64,000 nucleotides of DNA from Marixanthomonas sp. SCSIO 43207 (GCF_019904255.1 NZ_CP063203.1:2490001-2554000), one strand, 5' to 3'; numbered from the stretch's first letter, positions 17,671-27,613 are shown. Notes: generated by a model from the letters alone, not told the origin. Made by a program: numbers and translations.

Positions 17671-18778
17671 ATGATTACCAACGATCAACTTCAAGACCTT
17701 AAAGATCGCTTAGATGCTTTGAGGCAGTATCTTTGACATTGCCGGAAAAAAGATAGAAATTCAAAACGAAGAAGAAAAAACTTTTGATCCACACTTTTGG
17801 GACAACCCGCAAGAAGCAGAAGCTTTTATGCGTAAACTTCGTAATAAAAAGAAATGGGTAGAAGATTATGAAGAAGCCATCAATCTTACCGATGACGCCG
17901 AAGTAATTTATGAGTTTTTTAAAGAAGGTGAAGGCGAAGCAGAAAATGTAGAAAACCGCTATGATAAAGCTCTAGAAGCGATTGAAGCATTAGAGTTTAA
18001 AAATATGCTCAGCGAAGAAGGTGATGATTTAAGTGCAGTACTTCAAATTACAGCTGGTGCTGGTGGCACCGAAAGTTGTGATTGGGCTAGTATGCTCATG
18101 CGTATGTATTTAATGTGGGCAGAAAAAAATGGCTTTAAAGTTAAAGAACTTAACTATCAAGAAGGTGACGTAGCCGGTGTAAAAACAGTAACTCTAGAGA
18201 TTGAAGGTGAATATGCTTTTGGTTGGTTAAAAAGTGAGAATGGTGTACACAGGTTGGTACGCATCTCCCCTTTTGACAGCAATGCCAAGAGACATACAAG
18301 TTTTGCCAGCGTATACGTTTACCCTCTTGCAGATGACAATATTGAAATTGATATTAACCCGGCAGATATTTCTTGGGATTTTGCTCGCAGTAGTGGTGCC
18401 GGCGGTCAAAACGTAAACAAAGTAGAAACCAAAGCAATATTAACCCATAAACCTTCGGGTATTGTAATTCATAACTCTGAAACGCGTTCGCAACTGGAAA
18501 ACCGAGAAAAGGCCATGCAAATGTTGAAATCGCAATTATACGAAATTGAACTTCGGAAACAACAAGCACAGCGTGCAGAGATTGAAGACAGCAAAATGGC
18601 TATTGAATGGGGATCACAAATACGGAATTATGTCTTGCATCCATACAAACTTATTAAAGACGTTCGAACAAGTCACGAAACGGGTAATACAGATGCTGTG
18701 CTAGATGGGGATTTAAATGACTTTTTAAAAGCTTATTTAATGATGACCGGTCAAAAAGAAAAAAGTAACGAGTTGTAA
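17671..18778 (+). CDS. prfB: Peptide chain release factor 2 with programmed +1 frameshift
   Basis: The gene is in two frames. Codons 1-21 start at ATG 17671 and end in an in-frame TGA at 17734-17736; skipping one base at CTT-T-GAC continues translation from GAC at 17735 to the stop at 18778. The product is about 368 residues, the normal RF2 length. The stop-recognition tripeptide SPF is at ~199-201 and the peptidyl-tRNA hydrolysis motif GGQ at ~244-246 (SSGAGGQNVNKVET). RF2 reads UGA and UAA, so the internal UGA lets RF2 level control its own synthesis. A start at the ATG at 17828 alone would lose the N-terminal ~52 residues. Confidence 0.96.
17722..17737 (+). promoter_or_regulatory. prfB programmed +1 frameshift site
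   Basis: AGGCAGTATCTTTGAC closely matches the classical RF2 site AGGGGGTATCTTTGAC: a Shine-Dalgarno-like AGG, the slippery CTT, the UGA stop and the following C that weakens termination. Confidence 0.95.
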
Positions 18779-18787
18779 AACCTTGAC

Positions 18788-20545
18788 TTAATTAACTACA
18801 AACGTTTTTTGTACCGAAACAGGCTTTCCTTCACTGGTAAAACCCTCTATGCTAATTAAATAATTTCCTGAAACATCTGAAGTATAAAATTCAATTTCTT
18901 TAGGTAAAGTAGCGTCTAGACGTATATCAGGCTGCCACAACAACTGCCTTCTGTAATCGGGTATTCTTGAAGTGTTTTTTGAATCTTCTGAATAGGTTTG
19001 AACAAAATATTGTTTTTTGGGTTGAACGGGTAATAAATCAATTTTTTTAATTCCGTTTTGAATCATTGTATCATAAAAATCACCTTCAATAGTTTCAACC
19101 AAAATTACTCCTTGAAAGGTTTGTGCACCATAATAGTATTTATCTCTAAAAACACTTATGGATGCAACTTTTGTAGCCTTATAGTTAATAAGTGTCTCAT
19201 GGTTTTGAACAAAAAAACCATCTACAATTAATAAAGGAGGTTGATTTGATGGTGTGCTGTTTTCCTTTTCTCTTACTTTAAAAACTTTTTTGCTATTTTG
19301 ATTGGCTACCCAAGCATTGTTTACAATTTCAACCATCGTTTCTTCCATAGTGGGAAAACGTGTATAGTTATCCAAGGTATAAGTTGTACTACGTTTTTTA
19401 TAGATTGAAGTATCTGCTTGAACTGTTTTAATAGTATCGGGTTTTACGCCGTAATAACCGTTTTCAATTTGATTGTAAACACTACGCTTGATTATCATTT
19501 GTTTCATTGCTGGAGTAATGAAAAATTGATTAAAACGTAACTCTGAATAATCAATCGCCACTTCAGTATCAACATGAATGGTAAATACATTATTAACATC
19601 GTCTATTACTTGCAACGCAGCTTCATTATTTGTGTAGGTTTTATCAATGTTGAAGTAAAAATTTCCGTTAGCATCTACTTGAGCAATTTTAAATATAAAA
19701 GTATCTCCGGGAATGGATAAGGCAACCTTTTGATTGGCTACTTGTGCCGAAGGACTATTAGTTGATATAGAACCTTTTATTAGTTCACCTCGTAACTCCG
19801 GAAGAATCATTTGCGATGCTTTTTTACTATTTACTTCATTAATTTCTGAAGCAAATTCGTTGGCACGAAGTAATTTGGGATGTGAAATAGTATCTATTTT
19901 TTTTACAGATATTGAGTAGTTTCCGTTACTTACATTTTTTTGTAACGAAGATACAGTAAGAGAAACTCGACTACGTTTTGAATACTGTTCTTTATCAAGG
20001 TTTAAGGAAAAATGCTCATTTGTATCTTGTTTATAGGTTTTGGAAGGTTTTAGAGCGGTTGTAGTATTTTTTTCTGTTTCTAAAATTGCGTTTTGATTTC
20101 CTCGGTATGGATTTACAATACTTATATCTTGTTGAAAGTAATTATTAGAAGCTTTTGTAAGCATATTTAAAGTATAAGAAATAAGCTTATAATTTCCCGA
20201 AGGTATTGTTGTAGGGATAAAAATATCTCCTTGTCCAGTACCTGAAGTTAGTTTTACTTTTTGTTTAATTACCGTTTCCTTATTTTCATTTACCAATTCT
20301 ATATAGCCAATTTTACTATAGTCACTTAATTTTTGCGTGAGAGTGTTCACAACATACGTTTTATAGTATAAATATTCTCCAACAAAGTATAGTGAAGCAT
20401 TAACGTGTACATAAGTATTTTCAGCAGGAACCGGAGATACATCAAGGGCTTGATTTCCCGAAGTAAAAGATGACCTGCTGGTTTGTGCAGTCACATTATA
20501 ACTTAATATTAATGCTAGTAACGTATATAAAACTATTTTGTTCAT
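18788..20545 (-). CDS. Secreted MG2/plug-like protein without barrel
   Basis: A 585-residue protein with a signal peptide (ends near NVTAQ). Residues ~45-150 resemble the macroglobulin-type MG2 domain of Bacteroidota envelope proteins (FVGEYLYYKTYVVN, IPSGNYKLISYT). Residues ~430-500 look like the TonB-receptor plug (PPLLIVDGFFVQN, VASISVFRDKYYYGAQTFQGVILVET), but no beta-barrel follows. It is last in a four-gene unit after DUF4249, starting 15 bp beyond it. It may be a periplasmic or surface partner of the receptor; that is inference. Strings of tandem beta domains and length fit this accessory group. Confidence 0.7.
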   Translation of the reverse strand: MNKIVLYTLLALILSYNVTAQTSRSSFTSGNQALDVSPVPAENTYVHVNASLYFVGEYLYYKTYVVNTLTQKLSDYSKIGYIELVNENKETVIKQKVKLTSGTGQGDIFIPTTIPSGNYKLISYTLNMLTKASNNYFQQDISIVNPYRGNQNAILETEKNTTTALKPSKTYKQDTNEHFSLNLDKEQYSKRSRVSLTVSSLQKNVSNGNYSISVKKIDTISHPKLLRANEFASEINEVNSKKASQMILPELRGELIKGSISTNSPSAQVANQKVALSIPGDTFIFKIAQVDANGNFYFNIDKTYTNNEAALQVIDDVNNVFTIHVDTEVAIDYSELRFNQFFITPAMKQMIIKRSVYNQIENGYYGVKPDTIKTVQADTSIYKKRSTTYTLDNYTRFPTMEETMVEIVNNAWVANQNSKKVFKVREKENSTPSNQPPLLIVDGFFVQNHETLINYKATKVASISVFRDKYYYGAQTFQGVILVETIEGDFYDTMIQNGIKKIDLLPVQPKKQYFVQTYSEDSKNTSRIPDYRRQLLWQPDIRLDATLPKEIEFYTSDVSGNYLISIEGFTSEGKPVSVQKTFVVN

Positions 20546-20559
20546 TTATAAATTTTAAA

Positions 20560-21774
20560 TTATTCTTCCCAAAATTCAGGAGGTACATTTTCACCAAAAA
20601 CAGTACAATCAACACAAATTCTAGGAGCAACTGTATAAGGACCGGTATCACCCTCAACAGTACCTTCTCTCACAAACTTTGCAGTATTGTTCTGAATTAA
20701 AGGTACAAGCGCTCTAGGATCTGGACTGTTTAATCTGCAATTGTCACCTAGAAACAACCCCGGAGAACCATCTTCTGGATCAAAAATATCTGAATAGTTA
20801 AAAAATATTCGCTTGGAAGAAACGGTAACTACATTAAAAATACCAATTACCTTTTCGTTTTCGTTTGTTGTTGACGATATGTTCCCTTCAATAAAGCCCG
20901 GTTGCACTTGTGAAAAAAGACTTTCAGTTTCTGAAAAGTTTTGTAAGGTTTCATAAAAGGTGTACGCTTCTCGCGAAATATTTTGCTGTTTTGCAAGTAT
21001 GCTATACCGTTGAGCAATTACCGGATCTGTACGCTCAATAAAACGTATTTGATATTTCAACAATTGATCTTCAGACAATGTATTGGTGTTTGCTAATAGA
21101 ATTTCAGTTGATGGTTTTGTAACATAACAAATTTCTTCTTCTGTGGTTTTTGGGACTAATTCAAATTGTGGAGGATTTGCACTAATTACTTGTAAATCTA
21201 AATCTGAAGAATATCGAGAGATTATTTTATAAGTTTCAACGTATTCAAAACGATAGTAACTTCCCATTCCTTGCGGATTGGAGTTGTCTAATAGTATTGA
21301 TACGCCTTTAACACCTTCATTATTTGTTGATTTTTCTGTGTACAAGTTGTCAATTGAAGTGCTTTGAGGAAGTTGTACTGAAGAAGATTCATAAGTTCTT
21401 CCATTTGACGTAGTTATTTGAAGGCTATAATCTCTATTAGGCAATGCCGCAAACGGTGTTGTTGAAATGTAAACTCCTAGACTGTCAGACTCTTGAAAGG
21501 TGTATTGTGTTCCGGTTGCGTCTAGAATAGTAACTTCAGCATTTGTTTCGGGTGATGGGCCGTCTTCTTCAAATTGAAAGGTTCTACTTAATGATATTGA
21601 TTGAGTTTCAGTTTGGTCTGTTATAGTTGCTTCAATAACCAAGGCGCTTTCAAAATTTTCAGTTTCAAGATCTATTTCTTCAATACATCCATACAAAAGA
21701 AATGTTGTAAGAATCACTGCCAAACCTTGCAAATAACTCAACTTCAAATTTTTATATTTAAAACTATTCATCAT
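20560..21774 (-). CDS. DUF4249 outer-membrane lipoprotein
   Basis: About 404 residues with a lipoprotein signal (TFLLYGC) and the family opening EEIDLETENFESALVIEATITDQ, followed by AEVTILDATGTQYTFQES and LPNRDYSLQITTSNGRTYESS. DUF4249 lipoproteins accompany STN-type TonB receptors in Bacteroidota and probably sit at the cell surface as the receptor's partner. The ATG at 21774 (or 21771) is preferred to the TTG at 21777; it begins 3 bp after the receptor stop codon, so translation is likely coupled. Confidence 0.85.
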   Translation of the reverse strand: MMNSFKYKNLKLSYLQGLAVILTTFLLYGCIEEIDLETENFESALVIEATITDQTETQSISLSRTFQFEEDGPSPETNAEVTILDATGTQYTFQESDSLGVYISTTPFAALPNRDYSLQITTSNGRTYESSSVQLPQSTSIDNLYTEKSTNNEGVKGVSILLDNSNPQGMGSYYRFEYVETYKIISRYSSDLDLQVISANPPQFELVPKTTEEEICYVTKPSTEILLANTNTLSEDQLLKYQIRFIERTDPVIAQRYSILAKQQNISREAYTFYETLQNFSETESLFSQVQPGFIEGNISSTTNENEKVIGIFNVVTVSSKRIFFNYSDIFDPEDGSPGLFLGDNCRLNSPDPRALVPLIQNNTAKFVREGTVEGDTGPYTVAPRICVDCTVFGENVPPEFWEE

Positions 21775-21777
21775 CAA

Positions 21778-24516
21778 TTAAAATTTAAAGTTATACGTTA
21801 TGGTTGGAACCGGAATAGAAAATATAGAGCTTTGATAGGCTTTTACCTCGCCATCTTTGGTAACAAAAAATACCGAATATGGATTATTTCTTCCCAAAAC
21901 GTTATAAATTGATATATTCCAAAAGCTATGTGCTAACTTTTCTAGTTTGTGATTTCCTTCAAAATTAATACTTAAATCAAGACGGTAATAGTCTGGTATT
22001 CTGTATTCATTTCTATCACTGTATAAAACAAATTCAGAGTTATTAATAACATAACTACCTACGGGGTAAGTAATTGGTCGTCCTGTTTGATAGACAAAAT
22101 TTGCAGAAACACTAAAACGCTTGGTCAATTTATAATTGGCGACAACACTTATATCGTGTGGTTTATCATAATTTGAAGGAAAATAGTCACCGTTGTTAAT
22201 GCGCTCTTCTTTAAACTCACTATCTAGTTTTAAAAAGGAGCGAGAATAACTATAGCCCAACCAACCGTTGAGTTTACCTTTAGTTTTTTTAAGTAACAGT
22301 TCGGCGCCATATGCTTTTCCTTCTCCTTGAAGTAATTCGGTTTCTACATTTTCATTGAGAAGTAATTGTGAACCGGTTTTGAAGTCTAAAATGTTTTTGG
22401 ACCTTTTATAATATCCTTCAAGGCTTACCTCATATGTATTATTATCAAAATTGTGATACAGCCCCAAACCATATTGATTTGCTCTTTGTGGTTCAATATT
22501 TAAATCTGAAAGTTTCCAGGTATCGGTTGGAGAAACAGTTGTATTGTTTGAAAGTGTGTGAATGTATTGAATGGTATTATTAAAACTAGCTTTTATAGAA
22601 AATTCCGGATTAAAAGAGTATCTAGCAGAAACACGAGCTTCTGGTCCGCCGTATGTTTCAATAACCTCATTGTTGTTAAAGTTTAAGGTGTCTGTTACTG
22701 TGGCATCACTAATAGGTAATCCAGCTACATAACTGCGCTGAGAAGCCTCTCCTAACGCTGCAAATTGTGAATAACGTATACCGGCATTGAATTCTAATTT
22801 ATCATTAACCGTAAATTTATCTGAAATAAACACAGCCGTTTCCAGCCCTTTTTCCTTCGGAATTGTAATAGGATCAACAATAGAGTTTTGCGTAGGTTTT
22901 AATTCTCCGGGTTCTACGTTATACAGTTTTCCGCTTACGCCATAATCTAAAGTATGCTTTTTATTCAGCTTTGAAGTAAGCTTTAGCTTTAATTGGGTTT
23001 CATTGATACGATACCCAAGATTAAAATCATCATTTGTAGCTCCGTCATATTCAATATCATATGCATATTCGCTATTTGCCAATAATAAATTAGACTTATT
23101 ATTTTCATTAAATGTATGATTCCATTGAGCAGAAATTAAGCGATTACTATATAAGAATAATGAATCTGAAGTAATGCTATACCTGTCTTTGCTGTAATAT
23201 CCAGTAGCTTTAATTTCATCACGTTCTCCAATTTTTTGATTAAACTTGATGATTCCATCATAAAAAGATGCTTCACTATTTTGTAAAGATTCTTCATCTA
23301 AGGAGTTTAAAATCCAATCTGAATAAGTTGCTCTTACACCAACCATCACTGCAGATTTATCTTTTACAATGGGCGTTTCTAGTGTTAAATTTGCTGTTAC
23401 AGGACCAATAGAACCTTCTCCACCAAACTCTTCAACATTTGCATCTCGGGTAGAAATATCAAATACTGAAGAAAGTCGACCACCGTATTCTGCAGGAATG
23501 CTTCCTTTGTAAATTGTTACATCTCCGGTTGTAAAAGGATTGATTGAAGAAAATATTCCGAAGAAATGCGAAGGATTATAAATCACTGCATCATCTAAAA
23601 GTATTAAGTTTTGATCGGCTTTACCGCCTCTTACATTATAACCGGCAGCTCCTTCTCCGGTATTTGATATTCCCGGTAAGGTTGTAGCTACTTTTAAAAT
23701 ATCACGCTCTCCCAAAACCAAAGGAATGTTTTTTATCACTTTTACATCAATAGTTTCAGATCCAGTCATGGTTTCTTCAATATTCTTATCTGCTTCATTC
23801 TCTAGAAACACCTCTCCTAGCAACTCGTAATCTTCATTGAGGGCTATGTCTAGTCTACCATTGTTATAAATAATAACACGCTTTTGAACATCTTCAATAC
23901 CAATTAATTTTGTTTCTAATACGTTTGCCCCCGCTTTTAGCTTTATTGAATAAAAACCTTCTTCATTTGTTGTGGTTCCGGCATTACTTCCTTGTACAAG
24001 AATGGCAAGATCTTCAATGGGTCTTCCGGTAAGTATATTGGTAACATAACCGCTTAACACATAGGTGTTATTGGTATTTGTCAAACTTTCTTTACCAATA
24101 CGTACAGTTTCAATAGGAATAGATTTTTTTGAAGTCTCTTGATTATAAAATACAGGTTGGTATTGCTCCTTTTTTACAGTTGTTACTGTAATGGTACTAT
24201 CTTGCTCTTGCGGAAAAAAGCCTTCGGGTAATGTATTATAAACAATGCTATTTTGAGTAAGAATGATTCGTTTGTCTTCGGTTATGTAATAGTTTAAAAC
24301 GGAATTGGTCAATAAAGTATCCAATAATTCATGAATAGAAATATTGCTATACGTTCCTGAAACAGATTGATTGTTAATCCAACTATCTACATAAAAAAAT
24401 TGGTAGTCGGTTTGACTTTCAATCTTTAAAATAGCTTCTTCTAGTGAGGAATTATTAAATGTAATTGACGGTAGTAGTTCTTCTTGAGAATAACTTATGT
24501 TTAAAAACATCAGCAA
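21778..24516 (-). CDS. TonB-dependent receptor with STN domain
   Basis: An outer-membrane receptor: STN domain just after the signal peptide (ITFNNSSLEEAILKIESQT), carboxypeptidase-like domain (~155-225, LSGYVTNILTGRPIEDL), plug (~265-370, GYNVRGGKADQNLILLDDAVIYNP) and a barrel to the end (TITYNFKF). STN often signals to a FecR-like anti-sigma factor, but none is encoded nearby. The only standard start codons (TTG at 24516, ATG at 24510) fall inside the signal peptide. The frame remains open upstream, and a full signal peptide appears if translation begins at an ATT overlapping the preceding stop codon at 24555. The start is therefore uncertain. Confidence 0.9.
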   Translation of the reverse strand: MLMFLNISYSQEELLPSITFNNSSLEEAILKIESQTDYQFFYVDSWINNQSVSGTYSNISIHELLDTLLTNSVLNYYITEDKRIILTQNSIVYNTLPEGFFPQEQDSTITVTTVKKEQYQPVFYNQETSKKSIPIETVRIGKESLTNTNNTYVLSGYVTNILTGRPIEDLAILVQGSNAGTTTNEEGFYSIKLKAGANVLETKLIGIEDVQKRVIIYNNGRLDIALNEDYELLGEVFLENEADKNIEETMTGSETIDVKVIKNIPLVLGERDILKVATTLPGISNTGEGAAGYNVRGGKADQNLILLDDAVIYNPSHFFGIFSSINPFTTGDVTIYKGSIPAEYGGRLSSVFDISTRDANVEEFGGEGSIGPVTANLTLETPIVKDKSAVMVGVRATYSDWILNSLDEESLQNSEASFYDGIIKFNQKIGERDEIKATGYYSKDRYSITSDSLFLYSNRLISAQWNHTFNENNKSNLLLANSEYAYDIEYDGATNDDFNLGYRINETQLKLKLTSKLNKKHTLDYGVSGKLYNVEPGELKPTQNSIVDPITIPKEKGLETAVFISDKFTVNDKLEFNAGIRYSQFAALGEASQRSYVAGLPISDATVTDTLNFNNNEVIETYGGPEARVSARYSFNPEFSIKASFNNTIQYIHTLSNNTTVSPTDTWKLSDLNIEPQRANQYGLGLYHNFDNNTYEVSLEGYYKRSKNILDFKTGSQLLLNENVETELLQGEGKAYGAELLLKKTKGKLNGWLGYSYSRSFLKLDSEFKEERINNGDYFPSNYDKPHDISVVANYKLTKRFSVSANFVYQTGRPITYPVGSYVINNSEFVLYSDRNEYRIPDYYRLDLSINFEGNHKLEKLAHSFWNISIYNVLGRNNPYSVFFVTKDGEVKAYQSSIFSIPVPTITYNFKF

Positions 24517-24554
24517 AAAAACTATTGAGCTGAAAGTATGTTTTTTTCTTATAA

Positions 24555-25289
24555 TTATTTTTTTGATAACAGTACGTTTATTTGGTTTATATAAGCAAGC
24601 ATATAAGCATCTGGGTTTGAATTTCTCAACGATCTATCTACAGAAACTTCTTGAATTATATTTTTCAATTCAGGAAATATCTTTATAAAATCACGTTGGT
24701 TTTTTACTTCATATACGTTTTGATTATACATAACGTAATAGTAGGGTGTTTTAAATTTATACTTAAAATACAGTTTTCTCTTTCGTATTTCTCTCAACTG
24801 TGTTTTTCTGTATTTTTTTAAAAGTTGTATTTGAGATGAATTGTATACAACTTCATAAAAACCTGAAAGTGCTTCAGAGTCATCTTTAATTGACAGGTTT
24901 TTAATATGTTGAAAAGACTTTGATCCTATTTGAAATGCACCTACCTTTTCTTTAAATAACTGTAGAATAGTTGTTTTTTGTTCTGTAGAAAGTTTTATGA
25001 TTATTTGATCATTAAATACATCATATTTTAACGGAATATCAAAATAGCGTTGATTTTCATACTCAATCATACTTTTTTGAAAGTCGCCAGAAAATAAAAA
25101 CTTTTTAAAGCTATTTTCTCCTTGTTCAAAATCAATATACTCTACTCCGTTGTAAAGTGGTGTGTTTTCAATTCCTACTTTACTATCAAACCAAGTGTAA
25201 GATTCTTTTTCGGTTGATGAATTTTGAGCTAGACTACTTGAACTTACTATAAAAAAGAGAAATAAGTAACTAAGTTTTTTTATTTTCAT
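24555..25289 (-). CDS. Hypothetical secreted protein heading the receptor operon
   Basis: About 244 residues from the ATG at 25289, giving a signal peptide (KKLSYLFLFFIVSSSSLAQ); an upstream start at 25364 would add a second hydrophobic stretch and is unlikely. The mature part is rich in Lys, Tyr and Phe. I do not recognise a characterised family, though small secreted proteins of this type commonly precede STN receptors and DUF4249 in flavobacteria. It ends in ...TCA AAA AAA TAA, overlapping the probable start of the receptor gene. Confidence 0.7.
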   Translation of the reverse strand: MKIKKLSYLFLFFIVSSSSLAQNSSTEKESYTWFDSKVGIENTPLYNGVEYIDFEQGENSFKKFLFSGDFQKSMIEYENQRYFDIPLKYDVFNDQIIIKLSTEQKTTILQLFKEKVGAFQIGSKSFQHIKNLSIKDDSEALSGFYEVVYNSSQIQLLKKYRKTQLREIRKRKLYFKYKFKTPYYYVMYNQNVYEVKNQRDFIKIFPELKNIIQEVSVDRSLRNSNPDAYMLAYINQINVLLSKK

Positions 25290-25451
25290 AGCGTCTAAAT
25301 TACAAATAATTATAATTAAATAGACAAGTATTGAGTAATTGAAAATTAATGATTTAGCAAACAAACCTCTAGATCGTTGTTAATCAATTGTTTTTTTCAA
25401 TTAAATCGCATTAAAAATGCGTTTTTTTTAACATATGTAAGTACAACAAAA

Positions 25452-26681
25452 ATGCCTGTAACAAAAATATATGATGTTCTTATCATAGGAGCCGGGCCCG
25501 CCGGTTGTGCTTGTGCATATCAACTAGCAAATAGTGGATTAAACATTGCCATTGTGGAGCAAGCTAGCTTTCCGCGTGATAAAATTTGTGGTGATGCGCT
25601 TAGTGCAGATGTTATTAATCAATTTTACAGAATGAATGACGCTCTTGCTTCCTCATTTTTAAAACTTCGTCCTAAGTATGCTTCAAACGGAATTCGGTTT
25701 TATGCACCCAATAATACCAAACTTGATATTCCGTTTAAAAAAACATCTCAAAAACAAGCTGCAGGATATGTGATGAAACGGCTAGATTTTGATTCTTTCT
25801 TTGCTTCAGAAATAAAAAAGCTACCCAATATCGATTTCTTTGAAAACAAGAAAGTAATCAATATAACACCTCATAAAAACTACGTAGAAGTACTATCAAA
25901 CAATGCTCGTTTTAAAACACAAATCATCATTGGTGCCGATGGAGCAAACTCGATTGTAAATAGAAAACTTAGCAACAATACCATAAATAAAAAACATCAT
26001 AGTGCAGGATTGCGCCAATATTATGAAAACGTTGCAGAGGTATCCTCCAATGATTTAATAGAGCTACACTTTTATAAAGAAATACTTCCAGGTTATTTTT
26101 GGATTTTTCCATTACCAAATAATGCTGCCAATGTAGGAATAGGGATGCTTTCTAGTGAAATAAGTAAGCAAAATATAAACCTAAAAGAAAAATTTACAGA
26201 ACTAATTACATCTCACCCTAATCTTAAGGATAGGTTTAAAAATGCAGTAGCAAAAGAAGGTATAAAAGGGTTTGGACTTCCTTTGGGTTCAAGAAAAAAA
26301 CAACTTTCTGGAGATCGGTTTCTACTTCTTGGTGATGCTGCAAACCTCATTGATCCTTTTACCGGTGAAGGTATTGGCAATGCAATAAGAAGCGGCAGAA
26401 TAGCAGCTGAGCATGTAAAGAATGTATTTAAAACCAATAAATTTGATGCTCAATTTAATGCTCAATATGATAAAAAAATTTATCAAGCCATGTGGAAAGA
26501 GCTAAGTGTGAGTAAATCACTTCAAAACCTGCTTAAATATCCTTGGCTATTCAACTTTATTGTTAAAAAAGCTAATAAAAACAAATCGATACAATTACTT
26601 TTAACGTCGATGCTCGACGATGTTGACTTAAAAAAAGAACTTACCAAACCTAGTTTTTACGTTCGGCTTCTTTTTAATTAA
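25452..26681 (+). CDS. Geranylgeranyl-reductase-family FAD oxidoreductase
   Basis: About 409 residues from the ATG at 25452. The FAD-binding dinucleotide motif is at the N-terminus (VLIIGAGPAGCACAYQL), followed by FPRDKICGDALS. The second FAD motif is GDAANLIDPFTGEGIGNAIRSG at ~295-315. This matches the geranylgeranyl reductase family, which saturates prenyl chains of lipids or quinones or acts as a related flavin monooxygenase. It is divergent from the receptor operon and followed by a hypothetical gene and arsC, possibly co-transcribed. The exact substrate is not readable. Confidence 0.85.
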   Translation: MPVTKIYDVLIIGAGPAGCACAYQLANSGLNIAIVEQASFPRDKICGDALSADVINQFYRMNDALASSFLKLRPKYASNGIRFYAPNNTKLDIPFKKTSQKQAAGYVMKRLDFDSFFASEIKKLPNIDFFENKKVINITPHKNYVEVLSNNARFKTQIIIGADGANSIVNRKLSNNTINKKHHSAGLRQYYENVAEVSSNDLIELHFYKEILPGYFWIFPLPNNAANVGIGMLSSEISKQNINLKEKFTELITSHPNLKDRFKNAVAKEGIKGFGLPLGSRKKQLSGDRFLLLGDAANLIDPFTGEGIGNAIRSGRIAAEHVKNVFKTNKFDAQFNAQYDKKIYQAMWKELSVSKSLQNLLKYPWLFNFIVKKANKNKSIQLLLTSMLDDVDLKKELTKPSFYVRLLFN

Positions 26682-26708
26682 TTTCAAAAAAAATATACCT
26701 AACTTTTT

Positions 26709-27185
26709 ATGAAACCAGCTACTGTTGCTCAACTAAAAAAGGAATTAAAGTTTCGTTCTTCAGAAGAATTAGAAAATCTCTGTCTTCATTTGGCAAAGTT
26801 TAAGAAAGAAAACAAGGAGCTCCTCACCTACTTATTATTTCAATCTCATGATGAAGAATTGTATATTCAAAGTGTAAAAGAAATGATCGACGATGGTTTT
26901 TCAGAAATAAACACCACTAGTTATTATTATATGAAGAAAACCATCCGGAAAATATTACGAATGGTTAAAAAGTACATTCGGTATTCAAAAAAGAAAGAAA
27001 CCGAAGTGGAATTGCTTTTGTATTTTTGTGTAAAACTAAATAACGTAAAACCTTCCATACATAGAAATAAAATGTTGACCAATCTTTATGAACATCAAAA
27101 GGTGCTTATTAAAAAGCGTATTAACGCTTTACATGAAGACTTACAACACGACTATACTCTTGAAATGGAAAGCTTAAACATATAA
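26709..27185 (+). CDS. Hypothetical helical protein
   Basis: A 158-residue protein, strongly charged (Lys, Glu) and almost wholly helical in character, without signal peptide or membrane segment. I do not recognise a named family. It is placed between the FAD oxidoreductase (27-bp gap) and the ArsC-like gene (2-bp gap), so it is probably translated from a shared message. No function proposed. Confidence 0.7.
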   Translation: MKPATVAQLKKELKFRSSEELENLCLHLAKFKKENKELLTYLLFQSHDEELYIQSVKEMIDDGFSEINTTSYYYMKKTIRKILRMVKKYIRYSKKKETEVELLLYFCVKLNNVKPSIHRNKMLTNLYEHQKVLIKKRINALHEDLQHDYTLEMESLNI

Positions 27186-27187
27186 CT

Positions 27188-27529
27188 ATGACAACTATTT
27201 ATCATAATCCCAGATGTAGAAAATCTAGAGAAACACTTCAACTACTTGAAGATAAAAATGAAGATTTAAACATTGTTAAATACTTAGAAAACCCTCCATC
27301 AAAAGAAGAGTTAAAAGATATCATCAAACTCTTAGCCATAGAGCCTATTGCCTTGGTACGCAAAAATGAACAAATCTGGAAAGATCAATTTAAAGGAAAA
27401 GAGTTAACTCAAGAAGAAGTTATTGATGCCATGATTGACAACCCAAAACTAATTGAACGCCCGATAGTTGTAAAAAATAATAAAGCTACTATTGGCAGGC
27501 CACCAGAGAATGTTTTAAGCATATTATAA
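27188..27529 (+). CDS. arsC: ArsC/YfgD-family glutaredoxin-type reductase
   Basis: A 113-residue protein of the ArsC thioredoxin-like fold: TIYHNPRCRKSRETLQLLE with a single catalytic Cys (C10), then NIVKYLENPPSKEEL and ERPIVVKNNKATIGRPPE near the C-terminus. The residues after the Cys are RKS, as in the YfgD-like branch, so true arsenate reduction is not certain; no arsenite pump or ArsR is nearby. Cytoplasmic. Confidence 0.85.
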   Translation: MTTIYHNPRCRKSRETLQLLEDKNEDLNIVKYLENPPSKEELKDIIKLLAIEPIALVRKNEQIWKDQFKGKELTQEEVIDAMIDNPKLIERPIVVKNNKATIGRPPENVLSIL

Positions 27530-27613
27530 TCCTTTAAATTTATTTAACACAATTTTAGGAAAAACAGACTAAACCCACGAGTATTTTCGCAGTCAAACCC
27601 CCTAAAACTGACT

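Noticed and set aside
24550-24562. -1 frameshift at AAAAAAA fusing the small secreted protein to the TonB receptor
   Set aside because: It would bury the receptor's signal peptide inside a longer protein, which makes no sense for an outer-membrane receptor. ATT initiation fits better.
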